Source of the DNA: Christiangramia echinicola DSM 19838
Lineage (GTDB): Bacteria; Bacteroidota; Bacteroidia; Flavobacteriales; Flavobacteriaceae
DNA length: 64,000 nt
Assembly (NCBI RefSeq): GCF_000423065.1
Contig: NZ_AUHG01000019.1
Location: 62,001 to 126,000 of the forward strand
Direction of reading: 5' to 3'
Shown here: piece by piece, positions 35,616 through 45,523 of the stretch
Layout of the letters: the number at the start of each line of letters is the position of its first letter
Numbering within the stretch: the stretch's first letter is position 1
Translations under genes and position numbers: made by a program
The notes under the pieces: model-generated
What the model saw: the letters and a program-made list of their open reading frames with translations, nothing else
What the model was told of the DNA's origin: nothing
Database searches by the model: none

Positions 35616-36902
35616 ATGGAGGTTGATATACTTATTATAGTTTGTTCTCTACTGCTTTCTGCATTTTTTTCAGGGATGGAGATTGCTTATGTTTCTTCGA
35701 ATAAGATCTTTATTGAGATTGAAAAAAGGCAGAATGACTTTCTGGCCATAGTCCTTAAAAGGCTAACCAAAAAACCATCAAAATTTATTGCTACCATGCT
35801 AGTGGGGAATAATATAGCCCTGGTTGTCTATGGTTTTTTTATGGGGGATTTACTAATGGCTTGGTTGGCAGGTGTGGAATCTCAAAGCGGATTTGTGAAT
35901 TATTTAATCACAGATCTTAGTCTGCTTACCCAAACAATTATTTCTACTCTTATCATTTTACTTACGGCAGAATTCCTGCCAAAAGTGATCTTCCAGATTT
36001 ATGCCAATACCATGCTTAAGTTCTTTGCGGTACCGGCATATATATTTTATATAATTTTCAGCTTTGTTTCTTCCTTCGTGATATGGATCTCAGATATTAT
36101 CCTAAAACGTTTTTTTAAAACAGATGGAGATGAGGTTCAGCTGGCCTTTAGTAAAATTGAGCTGGGTAACTTTATTAGTGAGCAAATGGAAACTGTGGAG
36201 GAACATGAAGATGTGGATAGTGAAATTCAGATCTTTCAGAATGCGCTTTCCTTTTCAGATATCAAGGCCAGGGAAGTAATGATCCCTAGGACCGAAATTA
36301 TTGCGGTTGATCAAAATCAGGCTCCAAATGATCTAATTGAAAAATTTACAGAAACAGGCCTTTCCAAGTTATTGGTCTATAACAATACCATAGACGATAT
36401 TATTGGTTATGTTCATTCTTTCGAATTGTTCAAAAGACCGAAATCTATAAAGTCTATTTTACTGCCCGTTATCTTTGTTCCTGAAACTATGTGGATCAAG
36501 GATGTACTTAACATTCTAATCAAAAAAAGAAAGAGTATTGCAGTCGTAATTGATGAATACGGTGGTACCAGTGGAATGATGACCGTTGAGGATATTGTTG
36601 AAGAGTTATTCGGCGAGATTGAAGATGAACATGATTCGGCCGTTCTTATCGAGGAAAAACTTGGGGAAGATCATTTTAAGTTTTCAGCAAGATTAGAAGT
36701 CGATTATCTAAATGAGAATTATAGGGTTGATATTCCTGTAGGTGAAAATTATGAGACTCTCAGTGGTTTCATCGTGAATTATACTGAAGAAATCCCTCAA
36801 CAGGGAGAGGTGATTAAAATTGAAGATTTCGAAATAAAAATCTTAGAAACTTCTAATACCAAAATCGAATTGGTGGAGCTGAAAATCGATCCTGAGGATT
36901 AA
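35616..36902 (+). CDS. CNNM/CorC-type transmembrane protein (hemolysin family)
   Basis: A 428-residue inner-membrane protein with an N-terminal DUF21/CNNM domain of three to four helices (about 1-170, including LSAFFSGMEIAYVSSNK). Two CBS domains follow (about 205-330: VMIPRTEIIAVDQN and SIAVVIDEYGGTSGMMTVEDIVEELFGEI). A CorC/HlyC C-terminal domain (about 345-428) ends it. Relatives are implicated in magnesium or cobalt homeostasis, and flavobacterial GldE belongs to the same fold family. GldE usually lies near gldD, and no gliding gene is close here, so I do not call it gldE. Confidence 0.88.
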   Translation: MEVDILIIVCSLLLSAFFSGMEIAYVSSNKIFIEIEKRQNDFLAIVLKRLTKKPSKFIATMLVGNNIALVVYGFFMGDLLMAWLAGVESQSGFVNYLITDLSLLTQTIISTLIILLTAEFLPKVIFQIYANTMLKFFAVPAYIFYIIFSFVSSFVIWISDIILKRFFKTDGDEVQLAFSKIELGNFISEQMETVEEHEDVDSEIQIFQNALSFSDIKAREVMIPRTEIIAVDQNQAPNDLIEKFTETGLSKLLVYNNTIDDIIGYVHSFELFKRPKSIKSILLPVIFVPETMWIKDVLNILIKKRKSIAVVIDEYGGTSGMMTVEDIVEELFGEIEDEHDSAVLIEEKLGEDHFKFSARLEVDYLNENYRVDIPVGENYETLSGFIVNYTEEIPQQGEVIKIEDFEIKILETSNTKIELVELKIDPED

Positions 36903-36996
36903 AGCTTGAAAGTTAAGAATTTGCTAATTTTAAATTTTATTATTAGCCTAAAAACCTTATTTTCGCCCCCTATATTTTGATAAATTACACATTCAA

Positions 36997-39117
36997 ATGG
37001 CAGTATTAAATAAAATCAGACAAAGGTCTGTTTTCTTGATTATCATCATTGCATTGGCTTTATTCTCTTTCGTATTGGCCGATGTGATTAGAAATGGAGG
37101 GTTAAGCTCTCAGAATTCTCAGAACGTTATTGCTACCGTAAACGGTGACGAAATTAGTAGAGAGGAATTTGCCCGTGAAGTAGAGGCATTTGAAAGAAAT
37201 ATGGGTAGAAACGTAAGCACTACTCAGGCTGTCAACCGTATTTGGGATCAGAAGTTAAGAGAAGTGATCTTAAATGAGCAGGTTGACGAGCTTGGAATTA
37301 GAGCTGGAGAAGGACAGATCACAAATCTGGTTCGTTCGCAAATGGCTGGAAATCCAAACTTCACCAATGAAGCAGGAATGTTCGATGAGAACAGGTTAAG
37401 AGAGTATGTTGCTAATTTAAAGGAGACTTCTCCTGAGGCTTATGCACAATGGCAACAATTCACTTCTAACCTGGCGAAAACTGCCAAATTGAATACTTAC
37501 TATAATATGGTAAGCGCAGGTGTTGGAGCAACTCTTTTAGAAGGTGAGCAGGCTTACAGACTTCAGAATGATAATATCAACATGAAGTTCGTACAGGTTC
37601 CTTATTCTTCTATTCCAGATAGCGAAGTAGAGGTAACTAAATCTGATATCAAATCTTATATCGATAATCATTCTTCAAGATTCGAAACAGATGCTTCAAG
37701 AAGTCTTCAGTATGTGATCTTCACTGAGAATGCATCTGGAGATGATAAATCTGAAGCTAAAGAAGCTATTAGCTCATTAAGAGATCAGCGTGTGGAATAT
37801 AATGCTGCTATTGGAGCAAATGATACGCTGGCTGGATTCGATTCAACAGCAGATTATGCTGATTTTATCAGTAACAATTCAGATTTACCTTTTGAAAACA
37901 GATTCAAATTCAGAAATGATTTTTCAGGAGAAAATGCTGAAGCTGTCTTTAATCTGAATGAAGGTGAAACTTTTGGACCTTACGAGGAGAATGGGTACTG
38001 GAAATTAAGTAAGGTTGTTGAAACTAAAAACATACCAGATTCTGTAAAAGCAAGCCATATTCTTATTGCTTATGAAGGGACTCAGTTAGGAGCCGGTTCA
38101 GCAAGAAATAAGGAAGAAGCTGAGCAACTTGCAGATAGTATTGCTAATGTAGCACGTGCAGATAAAGAGAAGTTTGCAGAATTAGCTATGGAATATTCTG
38201 CTGATACTTCAAACAAAGAACAGGCTGGAGATCTTGGATATTTTGTACCAGGAATGATGATCCCGGCGTTTGAGAATTATGTATTTGATAATTCAACCGG
38301 AGATATTGGGGTGGTAGAAACTCCACTTGGTTACCATGTGATCTCTGTCGAAGATCAAACGGAGGCTGCTAGAGCGGTTAAAGTTGCGACTATCGCCAGA
38401 GAAATACAGGCTTCAGAGAAAACGATGAACGATCTTTTTAATGAAGTGACAAAATTCGAGATCTCTGCATCAGAAGGAGATTTTTCTGAAGTCGCTAAAA
38501 AAGAGAATTACGAAGTAAAGACAGTAAAAGATATTAAAGCTTTAGAAGAAAATATCCCGGGTGCTGGTGCTCAACGTAGAGTTATTCAGTGGGCATTTGA
38601 AGATGAAGCTAGTGTTGGAGATGTAAGAAGATTCGATACTAATAATGGATATATCGTAGCGCAGTTAACTTCCAAGAAAGATAAAGGATTAATGAGTGTA
38701 GAAGAAGCTTCTTCGACTGTTACTCCTATCCTTAAGAAGGAGAAAAAGGCTGAAGTTATTAAAAGCAGATTAAAAGGTAGTACACTTCAGGAGATTGCCA
38801 GTAATCAGGGTGTAAGTGTTCAAACTGCAGATGCGGTGAACCTTAGTAGCCCTACTCTGGCAGGTGCTGGTGAAGAGCCAGAAGTTGTTGGAGCAATATT
38901 CTCTTTAGAAGCTGGAAAAGTAAGTGAGCCAATCGCTGGTGAAAAAGGTGTTTATGTAGGAGAATTAGTAAGTAAGTTCGAAGCTCCGGCTATGGATTCT
39001 TATAAAGGTTTTGCACAACAGGAAAGTGCTGCTCGTAGAGCGCAGGCAGGATCCAGAGTATTCGAAGCTTTAAAAAAGAAGGCTGAAATTGAAGATAACA
39101 GATCTAGATTTTACTAG
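36997..39117 (+). CDS. PpiD-like peptidyl-prolyl isomerase/periplasmic foldase
   Basis: A 706-residue protein anchored by one N-terminal helix (about 11-30, SVFLIIIIALALFSFVLAD). A SurA-N-like chaperone region follows (ATVNGDEISREEFAREVEAF). A parvulin domain lies at about 345-455, with VKASHILIAYEG and AGDLGYFVPGMMIPAFE, and a parvulin-like second domain follows. This is the PpiD arrangement: an inner-membrane-anchored chaperone for proteins leaving the Sec translocon. It is 94 bp after the CNNM gene and ends at a clear terminator, so it may have its own transcript. Confidence 0.9.
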   Translation: MAVLNKIRQRSVFLIIIIALALFSFVLADVIRNGGLSSQNSQNVIATVNGDEISREEFAREVEAFERNMGRNVSTTQAVNRIWDQKLREVILNEQVDELGIRAGEGQITNLVRSQMAGNPNFTNEAGMFDENRLREYVANLKETSPEAYAQWQQFTSNLAKTAKLNTYYNMVSAGVGATLLEGEQAYRLQNDNINMKFVQVPYSSIPDSEVEVTKSDIKSYIDNHSSRFETDASRSLQYVIFTENASGDDKSEAKEAISSLRDQRVEYNAAIGANDTLAGFDSTADYADFISNNSDLPFENRFKFRNDFSGENAEAVFNLNEGETFGPYEENGYWKLSKVVETKNIPDSVKASHILIAYEGTQLGAGSARNKEEAEQLADSIANVARADKEKFAELAMEYSADTSNKEQAGDLGYFVPGMMIPAFENYVFDNSTGDIGVVETPLGYHVISVEDQTEAARAVKVATIAREIQASEKTMNDLFNEVTKFEISASEGDFSEVAKKENYEVKTVKDIKALEENIPGAGAQRRVIQWAFEDEASVGDVRRFDTNNGYIVAQLTSKKDKGLMSVEEASSTVTPILKKEKKAEVIKSRLKGSTLQEIASNQGVSVQTADAVNLSSPTLAGAGEEPEVVGAIFSLEAGKVSEPIAGEKGVYVGELVSKFEAPAMDSYKGFAQQESAARRAQAGSRVFEALKKKAEIEDNRSRFY

Positions 39118-39140
39118 AAATTAGATATTATATTAAATTA

Positions 39141-39170
39141 AAAACCTCACCATTTCGTGAGGTTTTTTTA
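39141..39170. terminator. Terminator between the foldase and GHMP kinase genes
   Basis: Ten-base stem AAAACCTCAC (39141-39150), loop CATTTC, GTGAGGTTTT (39157-39166), then T-run. It lies between convergent stops and may serve both genes; its right edge overlaps the first bases of the minus-strand stop region. Confidence 0.85.
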
Positions 39171-40091
39171 TTTGATCAGGTCCGAATAATTTAAGATCGT
39201 ATCATATCCTTTGGCCCTGAAATATTGTTTGTTCTTTTCATCTCCGATAGCGAGAACGAAATCTCCTCCCCAGCCACCAAGGCTTTTAATTAGATTGGGA
39301 AAATCAGGGAAAAGTTCTGTTTTAATTCTCGGGAGATCAATGGCCTTTGAGATGAGAGTTTCATGAGCCTTAAGCAATATTCTAAACTCCTCCAGGCTTT
39401 CAGATCTTATGATCTGCTCGGTGATGCCTGAGATCTTTTCAACCAGTCCTGTAATGCTTTCTTTGGGCTGATTGCGGTAATGTGCTATAGCTTCTCTGCT
39501 ATTCTGTTTTCGATTTAAATAAACGAAGAAAAGCTGATCTTTAAATGGAGGATCAAAATCTGCCGTGTAAGCTGCAGGTCCATGTTTCGTGATCTGGTAG
39601 GTAATAGGAAGGTCGCTGCCGGCAACAGCGATATCGTATCCGCTACCGCCAAAGCTTTCCTTTAATAATTCATAAGGATTTATGCTCAGCCATTGCGCCA
39701 GATTGTTAATCAATGTGGAAGATGTTCCTAAGCCCCATTTTCTATTAAAATCCTGGCGGGTGGTAATACTGAAACCCGTTTTTGAAAAAGCATCGGAATT
39801 AGCCTTGTAAGCCGATTGTAAAAGTTGCTGAAGTCTTTTAGAGATTTCTTTAGATTCAGGATCCTGGTTATTCGTTATATCCTGGAATTCTCCATTTTCG
39901 ATCTTGAAATCTGATTCAAACCAGATTTTACCATTTTCATCCAGACTTTTCCAGGAAATAATGTTGGGTCCGTTTTCGGACACTTCCAGACTTTGCCCTT
40001 TGGTAGTGGGCACAGCTAATGATTTTGCGCCATCTAGAACTGCATATTCTCCGGTGATTAATAATTTTCCATTGCTTTTGAATTCTAACAT
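39168..40091 (-). CDS. GHMP-family kinase, probably of the mevalonate pathway
   Basis: A 307-residue kinase. It shows the N-terminal GHMP strand pattern NGKLLITGEYAVLDGAKSLAVPT, the phosphate-binding loop KWGLGTSSTLINNLA and a C-terminal GGWGGDFVLAIG motif resembling the family's third motif. GHMP kinases include mevalonate, phosphomevalonate and galactose kinases. It is translated one base after HMG-CoA reductase (the stop and start share one base), so mevalonate or phosphomevalonate kinase is the best guess. Which of the two is not decided by sequence. Confidence 0.82.
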   Translation of the reverse strand: MLEFKSNGKLLITGEYAVLDGAKSLAVPTTKGQSLEVSENGPNIISWKSLDENGKIWFESDFKIENGEFQDITNNQDPESKEISKRLQQLLQSAYKANSDAFSKTGFSITTRQDFNRKWGLGTSSTLINNLAQWLSINPYELLKESFGGSGYDIAVAGSDLPITYQITKHGPAAYTADFDPPFKDQLFFVYLNRKQNSREAIAHYRNQPKESITGLVEKISGITEQIIRSESLEEFRILLKAHETLISKAIDLPRIKTELFPDFPNLIKSLGGWGGDFVLAIGDEKNKQYFRAKGYDTILNYSDLIK

Positions 40092-41407
40092 TAAGATCGC
40101 ATTTTTTCTAGTTGTTCAATCACACTGCTATGGGTGATAGTATGATGCGTAAAAAATTCTACCATTTCTTCTTTTTCTTCTTCTGTCGCCTGGTTCTGGT
40201 TCAGGATATTCATAAGATGCATTTTCATGTGTCCTTGCTGGATACCTGTAGTAATTAAAGATCTCAAAGCAGCAAAATTCTGAGCCAATCCCGCAACCGC
40301 TGTGATTTCCATTAATTCGTTTGCTGATGGTCTTTGTAAAATGTCCAGGGCTAATTTTACCAGTGGATGTAAGCTGGTTAATCCTCCTACGGTTCCAAGG
40401 GCTAAAGGCACTTCCATCCAGAATTTGAAGATTCCGTCCTCGATTGTAGCATGGGTAAGACTGGAATATTTTCCGTTTCTCGAAGCAAAAGCGTGGACAC
40501 CGGCTTCTACAGCTCTAAAATCATTTCCTGTAGCTAAAACAACGGCATCAATTCCATTCATTACTCCCTTGTTGTGGGTAACAGCCCGGTAAGGTTCAAT
40601 TTCAGCGATTCTAACAGCCTGAATAAATTTCTTCGCAAATTGCTCCCCGCTTATAGTGCTATCTTCTGAGAGTTCATTTACAGGACAGGATACTTCTGCT
40701 CTAACAGTACATTCCGGAACATAATTGGATAAAATGCTCATGATCACCTCGAGATTTTTCTCCTCTTCAGTAAAAACAGGGTTAGATTTGGCTTCGGCTT
40801 CCAGAACTTCAGCAAATTTCTCGAGGCAGGAATTTATAAAATTCGCTCCCATAGAATCCCTGGTGTCGAAATTTACAAATAGCTGGTAGTAGTTTTCCAG
40901 TTCTTCGGTTTTATCGATCAGGTTGATATTCAGAATTCCACCACCCCTTTTTTCCATATTTCGGGTAATGGGTTTTACAGATTCTCTAAGTTTCGGTTCA
41001 ATCTTTGTGACCAATTTGTCGAGCTTAGAAAAATCTCCTTGGAACAGAAAGTGGACCTGGCCAATTTTTTTGTTATTGATAACTGTGGCTTTAAAGCCTC
41101 CCCTTTCATTCCAGAATTTCGCTGCTTTACTGGCAGCGGCTACAACAGAGCTTTCTTCTATAGCCATTGGCAAAACGTGATATTTGCCATTTATTAAAAA
41201 GTTTGGTGCAAGACCTAGTGGTAAGTAAAAGTTTGAAACTGTATTTTCTATAAATTCATCATGAAGCTTTTGCAAGTCATTGTCATCATTCCAGTACTGT
41301 TTCAGGACCGAGACTGCTGCGGCTGAATTATCAAGATAATTTTCCGACAGCCAATTTATTTTTTCAGTTTTGTTAAGTTTTGAAAATCCGTTTACGGGCT
41401 TTGTCAT
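40091..41407 (-). CDS. Hydroxymethylglutaryl-CoA reductase, class II type
   Basis: A 438-residue reductase, the committed step of the mevalonate pathway to isoprenoids. Class II signatures seen are AIEESSVVAAASKAAKFW, YRAVTHNKGVMNGIDAVVLATGND (Lys and Asp of the active site lie here) and QQGHMKMHLMNI with the catalytic His. The N-terminal region contains LPLGLAPNFLING. No membrane domain is present, unlike eukaryotic HMGR. Together with the adjacent GHMP kinase it indicates that this bacterium makes isoprenoids by the mevalonate route, as Flavobacteriia generally do. A TAnnTTTG box lies just upstream. Confidence 0.93.
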   Translation of the reverse strand: MTKPVNGFSKLNKTEKINWLSENYLDNSAAAVSVLKQYWNDDNDLQKLHDEFIENTVSNFYLPLGLAPNFLINGKYHVLPMAIEESSVVAAASKAAKFWNERGGFKATVINNKKIGQVHFLFQGDFSKLDKLVTKIEPKLRESVKPITRNMEKRGGGILNINLIDKTEELENYYQLFVNFDTRDSMGANFINSCLEKFAEVLEAEAKSNPVFTEEEKNLEVIMSILSNYVPECTVRAEVSCPVNELSEDSTISGEQFAKKFIQAVRIAEIEPYRAVTHNKGVMNGIDAVVLATGNDFRAVEAGVHAFASRNGKYSSLTHATIEDGIFKFWMEVPLALGTVGGLTSLHPLVKLALDILQRPSANELMEITAVAGLAQNFAALRSLITTGIQQGHMKMHLMNILNQNQATEEEKEEMVEFFTHHTITHSSVIEQLEKMRS

Positions 41408-41428
41408 TTTTTAGGTATTTCAGGAGGT

Positions 41429-41436
41429 CAAAGATA
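41429..41436 (-). promoter_or_regulatory. -7 promoter box of the HMG-CoA reductase operon
   Basis: TATCTTTG on the minus strand matches TAnnTTTG, 21 nt before the ATG. No TTG stands at the normal -33 distance. Confidence 0.45.
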
Positions 41437-41590
41437 CAAAGCTTATTTTTTAGAGACTTATAAATTAGTCTGGATGAAGTATCTAAAGCCGAACTTTTCT
41501 TGACAGATTGTTATTATTTATCAACTCTGCAGGTTATTTTTTCGGTAAATTTTAGTAAACTTGGCCTGCATTAAATATTCTATAATTTAT

Positions 41591-43807
41591 ATGAAGTTCC
41601 CCGCAATACTGGTTGCTTTTATTTTAGCAGCCTCTTCTGTGTTAACAGCACAAAAAAAAGAAGTAAGTCTTGAAGAAATCTGGAGTGGCACCTTCCGTCA
41701 GGAAAGATTACAATCCCTGCAATCCTTAGATAATGGTGAAGAATATGTGATCTTAAATCGTGATCGTAAAACCGGTTCTTCTAGCATCGATGTTTACAGC
41801 TACGAAACAGGGAGGAAAACAAAAACTATATTGAGTAGTGCAGATCTTGATGAGATCAAGTCATTTTCAAATTTCAAATTCAGTGAAAAAGAAGATAAAA
41901 TTCTATTATCTACAGAGGTTGAGCCTATCTTTAGAAGATCTACTAAAGAGGTTTTTTACGTTTACGATATAAAAACTAAAGAACTAAAAAAGGTAAGCGA
42001 CCAGAAAATTCAGGAGGCATCATTTTCTCCAGATGCTAGCAAAGTAGCCTATGTTTTGAATAACAATATATACATTCTTGATCTTAATAAAGAAGCGACA
42101 GTTCAGGTTACCCAGGATGGTGAAATGAATAAGATCATTAACGGGGTTACAGACTGGGTTTATGAGGAAGAATTTTCTTTTGTAAAAGCGTTTGAATGGA
42201 ATCCTACTGGTGAAAAGATCGCATATATAAAATTTGATGAAACTGACGTTCCCGAATTCTCTATGGATCTTTTTGGTAAAGATCTTTACCCAACCCAGGA
42301 AGTTTTTAAATATCCAAAGGCCGGAGAAGCTAATTCTAAAGTAAGTCTGCATATGTATGATGTAGAGGAGAAGTCTTCAGAAGAAATAGACCTGGGAGAT
42401 AAATATGATATCGCCAAGGAAACCTCAGATATGAATGAGGATGCTATTGGAGACTTTTATATTCCGCGTATTAAGTGGACGGCAGATCCTATGATCTTAA
42501 GTGTGCAGGTGATTAACAGGCCTCAGAATGATCTAGACCTGATCTTTGTGGATGCAGATGATAATGACACCGAGGTTATTCTTAATGAAACAGATGCTGC
42601 TTATGTTGATATCACAGATAACTTAACTTTTTTAAAGGATAACAGCTTTATCTGGACCAGTGAAAAAGATGGGTATAACCATATTTATCACTACGATGAA
42701 GATGGAGATCTTATGGATCAGGTAACCAGCGGAAACTGGGAAGTAACAAATTACTATGGTTATGATGCCAAGGCAGACAGGATCTATTTTCAAAGTACCG
42801 AGAATGGGAGTGTAAATCGAGATGTGTTTTCGATCAAACCAAATGGTAAAAATAAGACCAAGCTAACCGAAAGAACTGGAACCAATTCAGCATCATTTAG
42901 CGCAGATTTCACTTACTTCATCAATACTTTCAATAGCGTTGATACTCCGCCGGTATATACTTTGCATAAAGCAAAAGATGGTAAGCAGGTACGTGAAATT
43001 TTAAATAATCAGAAATTATTAGACAAGGTTTCTGAATATGATTTCGCTCCTAAAGAATTAACTACAATAAACGTTCTTGGAAACGATCTTAACATGTCTA
43101 TCATCAAACCTTCAGATTTTGATGAGAACAAAGAATATCCACTATTAATGTTTCAGTATTCAGGACCGGGATCACAATCGGTTTCTAATTCATATTATGG
43201 ATCCAATGACTACTGGCATCAACTTTTAGCGAATAAAGGATATATTGTTGTAACCGTAGATGGTAGAGGGACAGGTTATAAAGGAGCCGAATTTAAAAAG
43301 GTGACCTATAAAGAACTTGGAAAATATGAGGTTGAAGATCAGATCGCTGCTGCCAGAAAATTAGGTGAAAGAGAATATATAGATTCAGAGAGAATTGGGA
43401 TCTGGGGATGGAGTTATGGAGGATATATGTCTTCTAATGCTATCCTTAAAGGAAATGATGTGTTCACTGCAGCCATCGCTGTAGCCCCGGTAACCAGCTG
43501 GAGATTTTACGATTCGGTTTATACTGAAAGGTATATGGGAATTCCGCAGGAGAATGCTTCAGGATATGATGATAATTCACCTTTGTCCCATGTAGATAAG
43601 CTTAAAGGAGAATACCTGATCATTCATGGTGGTGGTGACGATAATGTACATGTTCAGAATACTATGAGAATGGTAGAAGAACTTATACAGGCTAACAAAC
43701 AATTCGAATGGGCGATATATCCTGACAAAAACCATGGGATCTACGGTGGTAACACAAGATTGCATCTGTATACTCTTATGACAGATTTTATACTGGAAAA
43801 ATTATAA
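41591..43807 (+). CDS. S9B-family dipeptidyl-peptidase IV-like protease
   Basis: A 738-residue exported serine peptidase. The signal peptide (about 1-21, ending LTAQ) is followed by an eight-bladed propeller (about 30-480). The alpha/beta-hydrolase domain has nucleophile S608 (GWSYGGY), the Asp in HGGGDDNVH and the His in DKNHGIYGG. DPP-IV enzymes remove dipeptides, typically X-Pro, from peptides in the periplasm. I chose ATG 41591; the longer frame from 41561 begins without a signal peptide. It precedes a POT peptide transporter by 16 bp, a logical partner for dipeptide uptake. Confidence 0.92.
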   Translation: MKFPAILVAFILAASSVLTAQKKEVSLEEIWSGTFRQERLQSLQSLDNGEEYVILNRDRKTGSSSIDVYSYETGRKTKTILSSADLDEIKSFSNFKFSEKEDKILLSTEVEPIFRRSTKEVFYVYDIKTKELKKVSDQKIQEASFSPDASKVAYVLNNNIYILDLNKEATVQVTQDGEMNKIINGVTDWVYEEEFSFVKAFEWNPTGEKIAYIKFDETDVPEFSMDLFGKDLYPTQEVFKYPKAGEANSKVSLHMYDVEEKSSEEIDLGDKYDIAKETSDMNEDAIGDFYIPRIKWTADPMILSVQVINRPQNDLDLIFVDADDNDTEVILNETDAAYVDITDNLTFLKDNSFIWTSEKDGYNHIYHYDEDGDLMDQVTSGNWEVTNYYGYDAKADRIYFQSTENGSVNRDVFSIKPNGKNKTKLTERTGTNSASFSADFTYFINTFNSVDTPPVYTLHKAKDGKQVREILNNQKLLDKVSEYDFAPKELTTINVLGNDLNMSIIKPSDFDENKEYPLLMFQYSGPGSQSVSNSYYGSNDYWHQLLANKGYIVVTVDGRGTGYKGAEFKKVTYKELGKYEVEDQIAAARKLGEREYIDSERIGIWGWSYGGYMSSNAILKGNDVFTAAIAVAPVTSWRFYDSVYTERYMGIPQENASGYDDNSPLSHVDKLKGEYLIIHGGGDDNVHVQNTMRMVEELIQANKQFEWAIYPDKNHGIYGGNTRLHLYTLMTDFILEKL

Positions 43808-43823
43808 TTAAAACTAGATAAAA

Positions 43824-45440
43824 ATGGAATTCAAATTCGGAGGATCTGAATACAATCAAAGAACGGTGCTGGGACACCCTTCGGGCCTATTTATATTATT
43901 CTTTACTGAAATGTGGGAGCGTTTTTCCTACTACGGTATGCGAGCCCTATTGGTCCTTTTCCTTACCTCTTCAATAATGGATAATGGTTGGGAATGGGCT
44001 AGAGCAGACGCACTCGAGCTTTATGGCTGGTATATTGGGCTTGTTTATATCACACCAATTATTGGTGGATTAATAGCCGATAAACTTCTGGGATACCGTA
44101 GAGCTGTTGTTCTTGGAGCGTTAATAATGACTCTAGGTCACGCTTCTATGGCTCTTGAAGGATTTACAAATATTTTTTTCTATCTGGGACTGGTTCTTTT
44201 AATTTTGGGTAACGGGTTGTTCAAACCGAATATTTCGTCCATGGTAGGACAGCTCTACAAAACTGAAGATAAAGAAAAAGATGCTGGTTATACTATTTTT
44301 TATATGGGGATAAATGCAGGTGCCTTTCTGGGGATTCTGCTTTGTGGTTATATTGGTGAAAATGTAGGATGGCACTGGGGATTCGGTCTTGCTGGAATTT
44401 TTATGTTCTTTGGTATGTTGCAATTCTATTTTGCTCAAAAAATCTTCGGAAATATAGGTTTGAAACCAAAAAAGGATAAAGATGATTATGTAGATGATCA
44501 TACAGTAAAAGGTGAAGTAGAAGATAGCGAGGGCAAAGCGATAGTAGACGATAGTTTAGATCAATCAAAAAAACCTGAACCTTCTCCTGTCGTTAAAAGA
44601 GATAGAATTATTGTAATCTCCGTATTCGCATTTTTTACAATATTCTTCTGGTGGGCATTTGAGCAAGCAGGTGGTTCTATGACCATATTTGCAGCTGACT
44701 ATACCGATAGAGAGTTAGAAGGTGGCCAGGCGCTTACTTTTAAGATTATAAATACAATAATTACCATAGTACCACTATTGGTAATAACTTATGTTCTATT
44801 AATGCTTTTCCGTCAAATATTTGGGAGATATGCTAAATCTAATATCTTTTTAGGTTTAAGTTTTGCGATTATTTGGGGAATAGTGATCTGGATGCTATAT
44901 AGAGAATTTAGTGCGGATAGTGCAGAGGTTCCTGCTTCTTGGTTCTCTGTTCTAAACTCGCTATTTATAATATTATTAGCTCCTGTTTTTTCTAAGATTT
45001 GGGAAAGCAAATACAATCCATCAGGACCAGTCAAATTTGGTATTGGATTAATCTTATTAGGTATTGGATTTTCAGCATTAGCCTACGGAGCAATGTCTAT
45101 TCCAGACGGAGCTGAGACAGCCGCAGTTAGTATGATATTTTTAATCGTAGCTTACTTTTTCCATACTGTTGGAGAATTATGTGTTTCTCCTGTAGGTCTT
45201 AGTTATGTAAGTAAACTTTCACCACCAAAATTAGTTGGTTTAATGTTTGGAATATGGTTCTTGGCTAATTTTATAGCTGGTATCCTTGGAGGTTATACCG
45301 GTGGAGCTATTGACAGTATTTCTGAGAAATATGGACTATCAGTTTTCTTCCTGATCTTTACTATAATTCCCGTGGTAATGGGACTTATTATGATCATGAT
45401 CAATAAGATCCTTATTAAGAAAATGCACGGTATCAGGTAA
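43824..45440 (+). CDS. POT-family proton-dependent di/tripeptide transporter
   Basis: A 538-residue inner-membrane protein of the POT/PTR subfamily of MFS with 12 to 14 helices. It shows the family start GHPSGLFILFFTEMWERFSYYGMRALLVLF (the ExxER motif region lies here), FYMGINAGAFLGI and GELCVSPVGLSYVSKLSP. A charged cytoplasmic stretch (about 213-255) separates the two halves. It is cotranscribed with the DPP-IV-like protease 16 bp upstream, so the pair probably processes and imports peptides. A terminator follows. Confidence 0.93.
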   Translation: MEFKFGGSEYNQRTVLGHPSGLFILFFTEMWERFSYYGMRALLVLFLTSSIMDNGWEWARADALELYGWYIGLVYITPIIGGLIADKLLGYRRAVVLGALIMTLGHASMALEGFTNIFFYLGLVLLILGNGLFKPNISSMVGQLYKTEDKEKDAGYTIFYMGINAGAFLGILLCGYIGENVGWHWGFGLAGIFMFFGMLQFYFAQKIFGNIGLKPKKDKDDYVDDHTVKGEVEDSEGKAIVDDSLDQSKKPEPSPVVKRDRIIVISVFAFFTIFFWWAFEQAGGSMTIFAADYTDRELEGGQALTFKIINTIITIVPLLVITYVLLMLFRQIFGRYAKSNIFLGLSFAIIWGIVIWMLYREFSADSAEVPASWFSVLNSLFIILLAPVFSKIWESKYNPSGPVKFGIGLILLGIGFSALAYGAMSIPDGAETAAVSMIFLIVAYFFHTVGELCVSPVGLSYVSKLSPPKLVGLMFGIWFLANFIAGILGGYTGGAIDSISEKYGLSVFFLIFTIIPVVMGLIMIMINKILIKKMHGIR

Positions 45441-45465
45441 ACTTGCTGATATTAAAATAGAAAAG

Positions 45466-45493
45466 CGTTCCTAATTATTTAGGAACGTTTTTT
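45466..45493 (+). terminator. Terminator after the peptide transporter
   Basis: Nine-base stem CGTTCCTAA (45466-45474), loop TTAT, TTAGGAACG (45479-45487), followed by TTTTTT. Confidence 0.88.
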
Positions 45494-45523
45494 GTTTTAA
45501 ATCTTTTGAATTAAATTTAAGCC

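Noticed and set aside
35616-36902. Gliding-motility protein GldE
   Set aside because: The CNNM/CBS/CorC architecture fits, but gldD and ssb neighbours are absent; a generic call is safer.
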